DNA of 64,000 bases, taken from assembly GCF_013347965.1 (NCBI RefSeq), contig NZ_CP048810.1:6199501-6263500 (forward strand), in the 5' to 3' direction. Below the pieces are notes generated by a model. The model searched no databases, was not told the origin of the DNA, and worked only from the letters and a program-made list of their open reading frames with translations. This document shows, one piece after another, positions 53,916 through 62,226 of the stretch. Within the stretch, counting starts at the first letter, position 1. Every line of letters begins with the position of its first letter. The position numbers were made by a program, and so were the translations under genes. The stretch is from Pseudomonas bijieensis. GTDB lineage: Bacteria > Pseudomonadota > Gammaproteobacteria > Pseudomonadales > Pseudomonadaceae.

Positions 53916-55532
53916 ATGACGATTTCTCGACGATGGTTCATGGCAGGCCTGGCGCTGACCGGTGCCGCCGTGCCTGCGGTGTATTACGGGCATCGCGAAC
54001 TGACCCGGCCGGACCCGACCATTACCCCCGGCGAGGCGTCGTTCGACGTGGCCGACGTGGCGGGCCAGCGCCGGGCCGATACGTTGCGGGGCATCTGGAC
54101 GATCCGTTTCACCGGCCGCGACGCCGGTCTCGACGGCTTGCCCCAGGACGATCTGCAGCTTTTCCTCGATATCGGCCAAAGGGGCCGTGGCCTGGTGGGT
54201 TACCTCGACAGCGCCGAACGTTTGCGCGCTGCCGAGGAGCCGCGTTACCGGGTGTTGGGCGACCTGGCCGGAACCGATCCGAAGCAACTGAGCTGGCGGC
54301 TGATGGGGGCGCAGCACGACGCGCCGGACTATGAATGCATCATGACCCTGGACGAAGTCTGGGCCGGTTTTGGCAATGCCGGCAGCGCCACCCTTAGCGG
54401 TCGGGTATTGCGCCTGGACCGTCCCTTGGCGTCGCCTGAACTGGACAATCATTTCATCGCCGTCAAGCAGCGCTTCCCCGAGGCCCGGGAGCGCACGCCG
54501 TTGAGCCCGGCACTGCTGGCCTGGCTGGTGTCGCCCGAGCATCGGCTGTTCCACCAGCTCTGGCACGCCTCGCGGGACAAATGGCACACCCTGGACGAGG
54601 ACAAGCGCAATGCCCTGCGTGGCATCGGCTGGCAGCCCGGCCCACGGAACCAGGAGCGCGATGCCCGCGGGCCGCGCAAGGATCGCAATGGCTCGGGCGT
54701 GGACTTCTTTTTCATGCACCGGCACATGCTCGGCACGGCCCGTTCGTTCCAGCCGCTGCCGTCGTGGCCGCGCTTCCCCTTGCCGCAACCGGAGCTGGAA
54801 CGCGATCGTCTTGGCTTCGCCCGCTACCTCGATAACCACGATGGCACGGCCTTGCCGCCGACCTGGCTGGCCGATGGCGACGAGCAGTACGCCCAGTGGG
54901 TCAGCGACATCAAGACCGCCGAGACCTACCACAGCAATTTCCAGGTCTGGGAATCGCGCTACCGCGACCCGCGCTACCTGGCGAAACTGACCCTGGGTCA
55001 GTTTGGTTCGGAAGTGGAATTGGGCCTGCACGACTGGCTGCACATGCGCTGGGCCTCGGTGCCGCGTGATCCGTCCAACGGCCACCCGGTGCCGTTCGCC
55101 CGCGACCCGGCGGACTTCGCCCAGCGTTGGTACGCCCCGGAGAATGACTTTCTCGGCGATCCGTTTTCCTCCCACGTGAACCCGGTGTTCTGGGCCTTCC
55201 ACGGCTGGATCGACGACCGCCTCGAAGACTGGTTCCGCGCCCATGAACGCTTCCATCCGGGGGAAGTGAGCCGGCTCGAGGTCAACGGCGTGCCCTGGTT
55301 CGCCCCGGGCCGCTGGGTCGAAATCGCCGACCCCTGGCTGGGCCCGGACACCCACGGCTGCCGCACCACGCCGGGGCTGCAGGTCGGACGCTCGGTGGAG
55401 ATGGACCCGGAAACCATGAAACTGGCCCTGCGCATCACCTTCGGCAGCGATGACAAGAAGCTCGCCGAACTGTTTCGTCGCGTGCCGCAACGGCCGTGGT
55501 ATGCGCGCAATCTCAAGTCCAAGCCGGTGTGA
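53916..55532 (+). CDS. pvdP: PvdP, periplasmic tyrosinase of pyoverdine maturation
   Basis: 538 residues from ATG 53916 (AGGTAAGG upstream). The Tat signal is SRRWFMAGLALTGAAVPAVYYG. An N-terminal beta-barrel-like part precedes the copper tyrosinase part: HRLFHQLWHASRDKWH near residue 208, FFMHRHMLG near 266, and VNPVFWAFHGWIDDRLEDW near 422. PvdP oxidises ferribactin to dihydropyoverdine in the periplasm. The frame is open upstream to 53673 through REP DNA, but only the chosen ATG has both a ribosome site and the Tat motif. It is transcribed alone, away from pvdM. Confidence 0.95.
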   Translation: MTISRRWFMAGLALTGAAVPAVYYGHRELTRPDPTITPGEASFDVADVAGQRRADTLRGIWTIRFTGRDAGLDGLPQDDLQLFLDIGQRGRGLVGYLDSAERLRAAEEPRYRVLGDLAGTDPKQLSWRLMGAQHDAPDYECIMTLDEVWAGFGNAGSATLSGRVLRLDRPLASPELDNHFIAVKQRFPEARERTPLSPALLAWLVSPEHRLFHQLWHASRDKWHTLDEDKRNALRGIGWQPGPRNQERDARGPRKDRNGSGVDFFFMHRHMLGTARSFQPLPSWPRFPLPQPELERDRLGFARYLDNHDGTALPPTWLADGDEQYAQWVSDIKTAETYHSNFQVWESRYRDPRYLAKLTLGQFGSEVELGLHDWLHMRWASVPRDPSNGHPVPFARDPADFAQRWYAPENDFLGDPFSSHVNPVFWAFHGWIDDRLEDWFRAHERFHPGEVSRLEVNGVPWFAPGRWVEIADPWLGPDTHGCRTTPGLQVGRSVEMDPETMKLALRITFGSDDKKLAELFRRVPQRPWYARNLKSKPV

Positions 55533-55580
55533 GCTCTGGCCCGAACTGACCGAACCTGGGCTGTGTGAATGACTGCTTTT

Positions 55581-55712
55581 GTGGCGAGGGAGCTTGCTCC
55601 CGCTGGGCTGCGAAGCGGCCCCAAAACCAGCCCCCTCCAAACACCTGACCCACCGAGGAGCCAGCCATTGGGGGCTGCTGCGCAGCCCAGCGGGAGCAAG
55701 CTCCCTCGCCAC
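55581..55712. repeat. REP doublet, type I (long spacer)
   Basis: Inverted GTGGCGAGGGAGC arms around GCGGCCCCAAAACCAGCCCC ... CCATTGGGGGCTGCTGCG. It lies between convergent pvdP and the frameshifted DUF6124 gene and closely resembles the element at 56457. Confidence 0.9.
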
Positions 55713-55745
55713 AGGTGTCACTTGGCTTGAGGTTAGTGTGAGGCG

Positions 55746-56071
55746 TCAGCGCGGCGCAGCGATGTCCAGGGCGCGGTTTGCCAGCAGCTCACTCAGCTCG
55801 ACCATCTGCTGGATCCCCAGGGCGAAACTCCGTCGTGCGCCTTCCAGATCAAAGGCCAGTTCGTTGGCCATGACATTGACTGACGCAAGGGTTTCGCTGA
55901 GGTTGGCCAGCAAGCATTCCAAGTCCGCACTCTCTGCCACGGTGAACAACTGGTCTGGTGGTGGAACGGGTTTTTCAGGTTTGGGGTCGAGGTAGTAGGG
56001 AGGGCGCGGTCGGCGGCTTCGTCGAGTTTTTTGGAATCGTCTTCGGGGGGGGTTGGGGTGATCTTGAACAT
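55746..56071 (-). pseudogene. DUF6124 family gene with a one-base frameshift
   Basis: The N-terminus MFKITPTPPEDDSKKLDEAADRAL is read in one frame from ATG 56071 (AGGAG upstream). The family's C-terminus (YYLDPKPEKPVPPPDQLFTV ... ALGIQQMVELSELLANRALD) continues in another frame, ending at 55746. A single missing base near 55998-56005, at GCCCT-CCCTAC, would restore a full protein of about 108 residues. The intact paralogue is at 1490-1855. It could be a pseudogene, a homopolymer sequencing error, or, less likely, a programmed frameshift. The same leader as the intact copy precedes it. Confidence 0.75.
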
Positions 56072-56207
56072 GGTGCAGCTCCTGATTATTCAAAGGACGC
56101 TGCCAGACATCACTTGCAGATGATGGGGTGGCAGCTATGCGCGGGTCTGCAAGACCGGGAAACCAGGAACCCGGCAGACCCGAAGGTCTCCCGCACACAG
56201 CCGCCAT
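56072..56207 (-). promoter_or_regulatory. conserved DUF6124 leader, possible structured RNA (copy 2)
   Basis: Homologous to 1355-1489. On the minus strand it holds the hairpin AGACC-TTCG-GGTCT (56176-56189), then CCGGG...CCCGG. CGGGTCTGC (56174-56182) can instead pair perfectly with GCAGACCCG made from 56142-56150, giving two mutually exclusive folds. A reading frame from the ATG at 56207 runs through the leader, but its peptide differs from that of copy 1. 56208-56380 holds nothing I can identify. Confidence 0.5.
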
Positions 56208-56380
56208 GAAACGAACACGAACGTGTCGATTGGCTTCGGCTATGCGCCTGGTATTCGTCGGGGCTTGCAGACCCGATCACTGATGAGCAGTGACGGGGAA
56301 CAAGTTATCGATGGGGTGCCAGGCGCACAAGCCGGCGGATTCTGGCGTAGTTGTAGGCAATGACGCAAGGCAACGTAGCC

Positions 56381-58015
56381 TCACTCGGGGGTCCTACATG
56401 GCCGGATAAACAGAACCCAAGCCGAACCCCCTTTAATGAAACGTGGAGAATTATCTGTGGCGAGGGAGCTTGCTCCCGCTGGGCTGCGAAGCGGCCCCAA
56501 AACCAGCCCCCTCAAACGATCTGACCCACCGAGGTACCAACCATTGGGGCTGCTGCGCAGCCCAGCGGGAGCAAGCTCCCTCGCCACGGGTGTCACTTGG
56601 CTTGATGAGGGGGCGAGGCTTACATCACCCGCCAACCCCCCACCCAACGCCCTGTACAACGCCACACTCGCCTGCACCCGCGCCAATCTCAGTTGCACGT
56701 TCATATCCTGGGCGGCATACAGCGTGCGCTGGGTTTCCAGCACGGTGAGCAGGTCTTCGGCGCCGGCCTGGTAGCGGCGTTGGGCGATGTCGAAGGCGGT
56801 CTGGGCCTGGTGCAGTTCTTCGCTTTGCCATTGCCGTTGGCGGTCCAGGCCGTTGATGCCGTTCAGGGCTTTTTCGACGTCGGCGAAGCCGTTGATGATG
56901 GCGGCGCGGTAGAGTTCCAGCAGTTCCTCTTGGCGGGCGGTGGCCCTGTCTCGTTCGGCCCTCAGGCGGCCGTTGTTGAAGATCGGCGCGGCCAGGCCGG
57001 CCGTGAGGTTGTAGACGTTGTTGCGCAGCAACTGGTCGGCGATGTCGGCGCCGGTGGCGAGGCTCAGGCCCAGGGTCACGGTGGGCAACATGGCGGCGCG
57101 GGCCACGGTGATGTCGGCCTGGGCGGCGGCGAGGCGGGCTTCGGCGGCGGCGATGTCCGGGCGACGGCGCAGCAGTTCGCTGGGCACACCGGCGTCGATG
57201 GCGGGCCAGTGCAAGCGGTCGAAACTGTCGTCGTCGAGCTTGACCGACTGCACCGGTTGCCCCAGCAGCGTCGCCAGGGTGATCACCGCTTCCCGGGCCT
57301 GTTGCTGCACTTGGGGCACGCGGCGCTGCTGGGCCGCCACCAGGCTTTTTTGCTGGGACAGTTCCAGGGCCGTGGCGCTGCCGGCGTCGTAGCGGGTCTG
57401 CACCAGGTCGAGTACGCGTTGGGCGTTGTCCAGGTTCTGTTCGGCAATGCGCTGTTGCTCGCGCAGGGACAGCGCCTGGGTGTAGCTGTTGGCGACGCCG
57501 CTGAGCAGGGTCAATTCCACGGTCGCCCGGTCGAGCTGGCTGGCCGACAGCGTGCTCAGCGCACTGTCCCGAGCCGCCCGTTTGCCGCCCCAGAAATCCA
57601 GCTCATAGGTGGCGCTGAGGTTGGCGTCGTAGTAATCGATGGTGCGGTTGTCCCGGTCGACGTCCAGTTGGCTATAGCCTTTGCCGCGCAACAGCTCCTG
57701 GCGATTGCCGTTGAGCCCGGCCGTGACCTGCGGCAGCAGCGGCGCGCCGGCGATCACCGCGCTGGCCTGGGCCTGGCGCACCCGGGCCATGGCGGCGGCC
57801 AGGTCGTGGCTGTCCCGGCGCGCCTGTTCGATCAAGCGGTTCAATGGCGGGCTGCCGAAGTGTGTCCACCATTGCTGGTTATCCGCTCGGGCGCTGGGTG
57901 TGTCGAGGGACTGCCAGGCCGCTGGCGGCTGGATGCCGCTGTCCGGCGGCGACGCAGGGGTGGCGCAGGCGGCCAGCAACAGGCTGGCGGCCAGGAGGGT
58001 CAGGTGCGCTTTCAT
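56381..58015 (-). CDS. opmQ: OpmQ, TolC-family outer membrane factor with a REP-encoded C-terminal tail
   Basis: 544 residues from ATG 58015. The lipoprotein signal LTLLAASLLLAAC places the acylated Cys at residue 17. Two outer-membrane-efflux repeats follow (for example ARRDSHDLAAAMARVRQAQ and RQEELLELYRAAIINGFADV). Homology-like sequence ends near RVQASVALYRALGGGLAGD, about residue 462, close to the family length. The remaining roughly 80 residues (VARELAPAGLRSSP ... RSPAGASSLAT ...) are translation of the type I REP doublet at 56457-56587 and beyond, so the native stop seems lost. OpmQ partners PvdR and PvdT to secrete and recycle pyoverdine. The pvdT stop precedes the start by 10 bases; a coupled GTG at 58033 is an alternative start. 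Confidence 0.92.
   Translation of the reverse strand: MKAHLTLLAASLLLAACATPASPPDSGIQPPAAWQSLDTPSARADNQQWWTHFGSPPLNRLIEQARRDSHDLAAAMARVRQAQASAVIAGAPLLPQVTAGLNGNRQELLRGKGYSQLDVDRDNRTIDYYDANLSATYELDFWGGKRAARDSALSTLSASQLDRATVELTLLSGVANSYTQALSLREQQRIAEQNLDNAQRVLDLVQTRYDAGSATALELSQQKSLVAAQQRRVPQVQQQAREAVITLATLLGQPVQSVKLDDDSFDRLHWPAIDAGVPSELLRRRPDIAAAEARLAAAQADITVARAAMLPTVTLGLSLATGADIADQLLRNNVYNLTAGLAAPIFNNGRLRAERDRATARQEELLELYRAAIINGFADVEKALNGINGLDRQRQWQSEELHQAQTAFDIAQRRYQAGAEDLLTVLETQRTLYAAQDMNVQLRLARVQASVALYRALGGGLAGDVSLAPSSSQVTPVARELAPAGLRSSPNGWYLGGSDRLRGLVLGPLRSPAGASSLATDNSPRFIKGGSAWVLFIRPCRTPE
56457..56587. repeat. REP doublet, type I, overlapping the 3' end of opmQ
   Basis: Inverted GTGGCGAGGGAGC arms with the long spacer. 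Unlike the other type I doublets it lies inside an open frame, forming the C-terminal extension of OpmQ. Confidence 0.9.
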
Positions 58016-58025
58016 AGGGTGGGGT

Positions 58026-59996
58026 TCATTCACTGGTGAGGGCCGCGACCGGGTCGAGGCGGGCGGCCTTGCGGGCGGGCATGAAGCCGAAGACGACGCC
58101 GGTGACCAGGGCGCAGCCGAAGGCGCCGAACACCGCCAGCCATTCGAAGGCCACGGCGATCTTGCCCAGCAGCAAGGCGCCGCCCACCAGCAGGGCCAGG
58201 CCGATACCGGCGAGCCCGCCGACCACCGAGAGCATCACCGCTTCGGTGAGGAATTGGCGCAGGATGTCGCGCTGGCGAGCGCCGGTGGCCATGCGAATGC
58301 CGATCTCGCGGGTCCGTTCGCGCACTGTCATGAGCATGATGTTCATCACGCCGATGCCGCCCACCAACAGCGAAATCGCCGCAATGGCCCCGAGCATCAG
58401 CGACAGTGTGCCCTGGGTGCGGGCCTCGGCCTGGATCATCGCGGCGTTGTTGGTCAGTTCGAAGTCCTGCTTGCGGTTGTGCAGACGCAACAGGGTGCGG
58501 GAGACCGCCTGTTCGGCCTCCTTGACCTTGCCCGCATCCCGGGCGGCGATCACCACGTACTCGGGGTGACGGGTGCCGAACAGCCGCACACTGGCGGCGG
58601 AATAAGGGATGGCGACGCGATTGTCGGCGTCCGAATCCCCGGAGCTGGCGCCCTTTTCCGCCAGTACGCCGACCACCTGGAACGGCATGTTCTCGATCAG
58701 GATGTAGCGGCCGATGGGGTCGGAAACATCCTTGAGCAGTTTCTGCCGGACCTTGTGGCCGATCACCGCCACCGCCGCGGCGCCGCGTTCATCGGCGTCG
58801 GTAAAGTAACTGCCCTCGGCCACCGGCCAATTGAAAATGGTCGGAAAATTGGTGTCATTGCCGCCGACGTAGCTGGTGTGATCGAGGTTGCCGAAACGCA
58901 CGCTGGCTTCGGCGCCGTTGACCGGCATGATGCGCTGTACCTCGGGCAGGTCGGCGAGGGCGGCCAGGTCATATTCGCTGATGATGCCCTTGGCGGCGCG
59001 CGGTGCGGGTGCGCTGCCATTGAGGTAGATGATGTTCGAGCCGAACGCGCCCATCTGGGCCATGACCTGGCGCTTGCTGCCTTCGCCCACGGCCAGCATC
59101 ACCACCACCGAGGCCACGCCGATGACAATGCCGAGCAAGGTCAGGGCGGTGCGAAAACGATTGATCCACATCACCCGCCATGCCGCCTGCACCGCGTCCA
59201 CCAGCTCACCTTTCCAGGCGCCGTTGTGTTCGCTGCCGGCGCTCAGGCGCTGGCGCAGATCCACCGCTTGCAGTGCCTTTGGGTTGGCTCGCCCGTCGTG
59301 GGGCAAAGCGCTGGCGCTGTCGCTGATGATCAGTCCGTCGCGGATCTCGATGATGCGCTTGGCCCGGGCCGCCACTTCGCGGTCGTGGGTGATCAGGATG
59401 ACTACGTGGCCCTGGCTCGCCAGTTCGTCGAGCAACGCCATGACCTCGGTGCCACTCTGGCTGTCGAGGGCACCGGTGGGTTCGTCGGCGAGGATGATGT
59501 GGCCGCCGTTCATCAAGGCCCGGGCAATCGACACCCGTTGCTGCTGGCCGCCGGACAACTGGTGCGGACGATTGCCGGTGCGGCTGGCCAGGCCAAGACG
59601 GTCGAGCAGGGCGCTGGCCCGGGCGTGGCGCTCGGCAGCGGAAGTGCCGGCGTAGATGGCCGGCATCTCGACGTTCTCCTGGGCCGTGCCGGAGGGGATC
59701 AGGTGATAGCCCTGGAACACGAAGCCGAAGGCCTCGCGCCGCAGCCAGGCCAGTTCGTCGCTGCCCAGGCCTGCGACGTCTTCCCCGGCGAAACGGTACT
59801 CGCCGCGGGTGGGGCGGTCGAGGCAGCCGAGGATGTTCATCAGGGTCGATTTACCGGAGCCGGACGCCCCGACAATCGCCAGGAATTCCCCGGCGTGAAT
59901 GGACAGATCGATGCCGCGCAGCACCTCCACCCGAGGGCTGTCGCCACCGCCGTAGGCCTTGCGAATGTCCCGCAGTTCGATCAGGGGCGTGTTCAT
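58026..59996 (-). CDS. pvdT: PvdT, MacB-type ABC transporter of the PvdRT-OpmQ pump
   Basis: 656 residues. The N-terminal ATPase has Walker [10 protein letters not shown] near 43, signature [15 protein letters not shown] near 146 and Walker [16 protein letters not shown] near 166. One membrane segment near 285 ([24 protein letters not shown]), a large periplasmic domain, and three C-terminal membrane segments (ending AALTSE) complete the MacB layout. It works with PvdR and OpmQ in pyoverdine export and recycling. It begins at the codon adjoining the pvdR stop (59996/59997), so translation is coupled. Confidence 0.95.
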   Translation of the reverse strand: MNTPLIELRDIRKAYGGGDSPRVEVLRGIDLSIHAGEFLAIVGASGSGKSTLMNILGCLDRPTRGEYRFAGEDVAGLGSDELAWLRREAFGFVFQGYHLIPSGTAQENVEMPAIYAGTSAAERHARASALLDRLGLASRTGNRPHQLSGGQQQRVSIARALMNGGHIILADEPTGALDSQSGTEVMALLDELASQGHVVILITHDREVAARAKRIIEIRDGLIISDSASALPHDGRANPKALQAVDLRQRLSAGSEHNGAWKGELVDAVQAAWRVMWINRFRTALTLLGIVIGVASVVVMLAVGEGSKRQVMAQMGAFGSNIIYLNGSAPAPRAAKGIISEYDLAALADLPEVQRIMPVNGAEASVRFGNLDHTSYVGGNDTNFPTIFNWPVAEGSYFTDADERGAAAVAVIGHKVRQKLLKDVSDPIGRYILIENMPFQVVGVLAEKGASSGDSDADNRVAIPYSAASVRLFGTRHPEYVVIAARDAGKVKEAEQAVSRTLLRLHNRKQDFELTNNAAMIQAEARTQGTLSLMLGAIAAISLLVGGIGVMNIMLMTVRERTREIGIRMATGARQRDILRQFLTEAVMLSVVGGLAGIGLALLVGGALLLGKIAVAFEWLAVFGAFGCALVTGVVFGFMPARKAARLDPVAALTSE

Positions 59997-61146
59997 TCAG
60001 CCTCCGCTGCCGACGGCCGGGCCGATCAGCACCCGCTCGCCCTCATTCAGGCCGTCGACGATCTGGGTGCGCAGCCGATCGCTGACGCCGGTTCGAACGG
60101 TGCGCGGCTGGACGTCGCCATTGTCGGCCAGCACCCGTACCTGGCCGGCGTCCCGCAGGGCAGCGATGGGCACGGTCAGCACGTCCTTGGCCTGGGCGGC
60201 GACGAAAAATACCTGGGCGGTCATGTCGGTCATCAGCGCGCGGTCGGCGTTGTCGACGTCGAGCAACACGGTGTAGAGCACCACCCGCTCGCTGCCGCTG
60301 CGCCCGCTCGTGGGGCTGCCGCCCTGGCTGGCCTCCAGCGGGCGTGGCGGCACCGGGAGGATCTGGCGAACGGTGCTGCTCCAGCGCCGGCCGCCGCCGG
60401 CCAGGGTGGTGAAATAGGCGGTCATGCCCGGTTTGACGTGGCCGATGTCGGCTTCCGAGACTTCGGCCCAGACCGTCATCGGCGACAGCCTTGCGATGCG
60501 CAGGATCAGCGGGGTTTGCTGCTGGGCGTTGAGGGTCTGGCCTTCCCGGGCACCGACGGCGACCACGGTGCCGCTCATCGGCGCATAGATGCGCGTGTAG
60601 CCCAGCTCGGCCTCGTCGCTGCGCAGGCTGGCCTGGGCCTGGCGGATCTGGGCCTGGAACATGTCGATGCGCGCCTGGGTCGCGCGCACTTCGGCCTGGG
60701 CGGTCTGCACGTCTTCCTCGCGGGTGGCGCCGCCGGCCTTGAGTTGCTGCTGGCGGCGGAATTTCTGCTGCGCCAGGTCGTGCTGGGCGCGCTGTTCCTG
60801 AAGCTGGGCCTTGAGGTTCTCGATCGAAAAACGCCCGGCGTCGAGCCGGGCCTTTTGCGTGGACGGGTCGATTTCCACCAGCAATTGGCCCTCACGCACT
60901 TCGTCGCCGGCTTCCACGTGAATCTTCTGGATCTGCCCGGACGCCTGGGCGCCCACATCGACATAACGCCGCGGTTGCAAGGTGCCCAGGGCGGTGACGC
61001 TGTTTTCGATATCGCCACGGGTGACGGGCGCGGTGACCAGGGGGCGCCCGGCTGGGCACGACCGCTTGCCACGCGGCGAAGGCCACGGCCGGAAGCAGGG
61101 CGAAGGTGAGAAGCCAGGCGCGTCGGGTAGGGCGGGGACGTTTCAT
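59997..61146 (-). pseudogene. pvdR: PvdR, periplasmic adaptor (HlyD family), frameshifted near the N-terminus
   Basis: The start MKRPRPTRRAWLLTFALLPA with its membrane anchor is read from ATG 61146 (GGA upstream). After AWQAVVPSRAP the frame is lost. The expected continuation PLVTAPVTRGDIENSVTALG is one base out and then runs to the stop at 59997 with biotinyl-lipoyl motifs (VGAQASGQIQKIHVEAGDEV), a coiled-coil hairpin rich in Gln/Ala (about 100-170), and a beta-barrel domain. The shift falls at a run of five G (61040-61044, plus strand); four would restore one protein of about 381 residues. Without it, only a TTG-initiated protein lacking the anchor could be made. It could be a homopolymer sequencing error. 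An exact PvdS box precedes it. Confidence 0.88.
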
Positions 61147-61213
61147 GCAGGGTTCCGGCCGGTGATATCGGGCCCGTCCCAGGAAGGGCAGGGACGGGGG
61201 GCTGTTCTGGTAG

Positions 61214-61237
61214 ACGAGCGTTCCGGACGGGAATTTA
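61214..61237 (-). promoter_or_regulatory. PvdS iron-starvation box for pvdR-pvdT-opmQ
   Basis: On the minus strand TAAAT, 16 bases, then CGT, 68 bases upstream of the pvdR start. Exact consensus. Confidence 0.88.
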
Positions 61238-61294
61238 GCGGGTGAAACACTTGGTAGCAGGTTGGGGAAAACAGTTGAAGCGCCACAGACCCCT

Positions 61295-61426
61295 GTGGCG
61301 AGGGAGCTTGCTCCCGCTGGGGCGCGAAGCGGCCCTGAAACCTGAATCCCGTTTATGTCAGATTCGATGGTGTTGCCTGCCTTGGGCCTGCTGCGCAAGC
61401 CAGCGGGAGCAAGCTCCCCTCGCCAC
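61295..61426. repeat. REP doublet, type I
   Basis: Inverted GTGGCGAGGGAGC arms with a divergent long spacer (CTGAAACCTGAATCCCG ... GCCTTGGGCCTGCTGCGC). It lies between the pvdR promoter and the sigma-factor promoter. Confidence 0.9.
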
Positions 61427-61487
61427 AAAAGCCGCCAATAGAAAGGAACGAATCCGCCTTGATGCAAACCAACGCTTTAAATCTATA

Positions 61488-61502
61488 TGAGAATTACTAT
61501 AA
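61488..61502 (+). promoter_or_regulatory. Fur box upstream of the fpvI-like sigma gene
   Basis: TGAGAAT-T-ACTATAA matches the 7-1-7 Fur pattern TGATAAT-G-ATTATCA at 11 of 14 arm positions. It lies about 100 bases before the sigma-factor start in AT-rich DNA. No PvdS box is seen here, consistent with direct iron control of an ECF sigma gene. Confidence 0.6.
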
Positions 61503-61597
61503 ATTACGCGACTGAATCTGCCACTATCGTGCCATGCCCTTTTCCGGCATGCCGGGTGGCACAGGGATAGCTGTCGCAGTCATTGCGCGCGGGAGTC

Positions 61598-62080
61598 ATG
61601 GTGGAAAACTACTATCGCGAGCTGGTGTGTTTCCTGAACGCCAGGCTTGGCAACCGCCAGGCGGCCGAGGATGTGGTGCATGACGCCTATGTGCGGGTGC
61701 TGGAGCGTGCCAGCGACACGCCCATCGAACAGCCTCGGGCATTCCTCTACCGCACGGCGCTGAACCTGGTGATCGACGGGCATCGGCGCAATACGCTGCG
61801 CCAGGTCGAATCCCTGGATGTGCTGGACAGCGAAGAACGCTTCTTCACTCCGTCGCCCCACACCAGCCTCGACCATGGCCAGCGTCTGGACATGCTGCGG
61901 CGCGCCCTGGCCGAGCTGCCACCGCTGTGCCGCGAGAGTTTCCTGTTGCGCAAGCTCGAAGGCCTGTCCCACCCGCAAATCGCCGAGCGCCTGGGCATTT
62001 CCCGAGCGCTGGTGGAAAAGCACATCGTCAACGCCATGAAGCACTGCCGCGTTCGCGTGCGACAGTGGGACGCGCCCTGA
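61598..62080 (+). CDS. fpvI: FpvI-like ECF sigma factor (FecI family)
   Basis: 160 residues if started at ATG 61598 (MVENYYRELVCFLNARLG); GTG 61601 has better spacing to GGGAG and TTG 61583 is also open, so the start is uncertain by a few codons. Region 2 is DVVHDAYVRVLERASD with RAFLYRTALNLVIDGHRR; region 4 is LPPLCRESFLLRKLEGLSHPQIAERLGISRALVEKHI. This is FecI-type, not PvdS, whose sequence differs. In P. aeruginosa fpvI sits between pvdA and fpvR-pvdR and drives the receptor gene fpvA. Here the anti-sigma gene fpvR is missing from the interval. Expression is probably Fur-controlled. Confidence 0.8.
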   Translation: MVENYYRELVCFLNARLGNRQAAEDVVHDAYVRVLERASDTPIEQPRAFLYRTALNLVIDGHRRNTLRQVESLDVLDSEERFFTPSPHTSLDHGQRLDMLRRALAELPPLCRESFLLRKLEGLSHPQIAERLGISRALVEKHIVNAMKHCRVRVRQWDAP

Positions 62081-62106
62081 TTCGATCGTCGCCGGTCACC
62101 CGGCGG

Positions 62107-62130
62107 TAAATTTTTTTTCATTGTCCTCGT
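62107..62130 (+). promoter_or_regulatory. PvdS iron-starvation box for pvdA
   Basis: TAAAT, 16 bases including a T-run, then CGT, 97 bases upstream of pvdA. Exact consensus. The T-run after the GC-rich sequence CGCCGGTCACCCGGCGG at 62090-62106 may also act as a terminator for the sigma gene. Confidence 0.85.
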
Positions 62131-62226
62131 TCCTCTCAACAGACGACTTGCCGGCGCCTCGAATGCCGGTCAGGTTCCCCAGGCTTTTCGTGCCCTGTTG
62201 AGGGGCTTTTCCAGAGGACACTGGAC

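Noticed and set aside
61598..62080. The sigma factor could be PvdS.
   Set aside because: Its region 2 and region 4 sequences are FecI-like, and its place between pvdA and pvdR is that of fpvI; PvdS as I know it has a different N-terminus and length.
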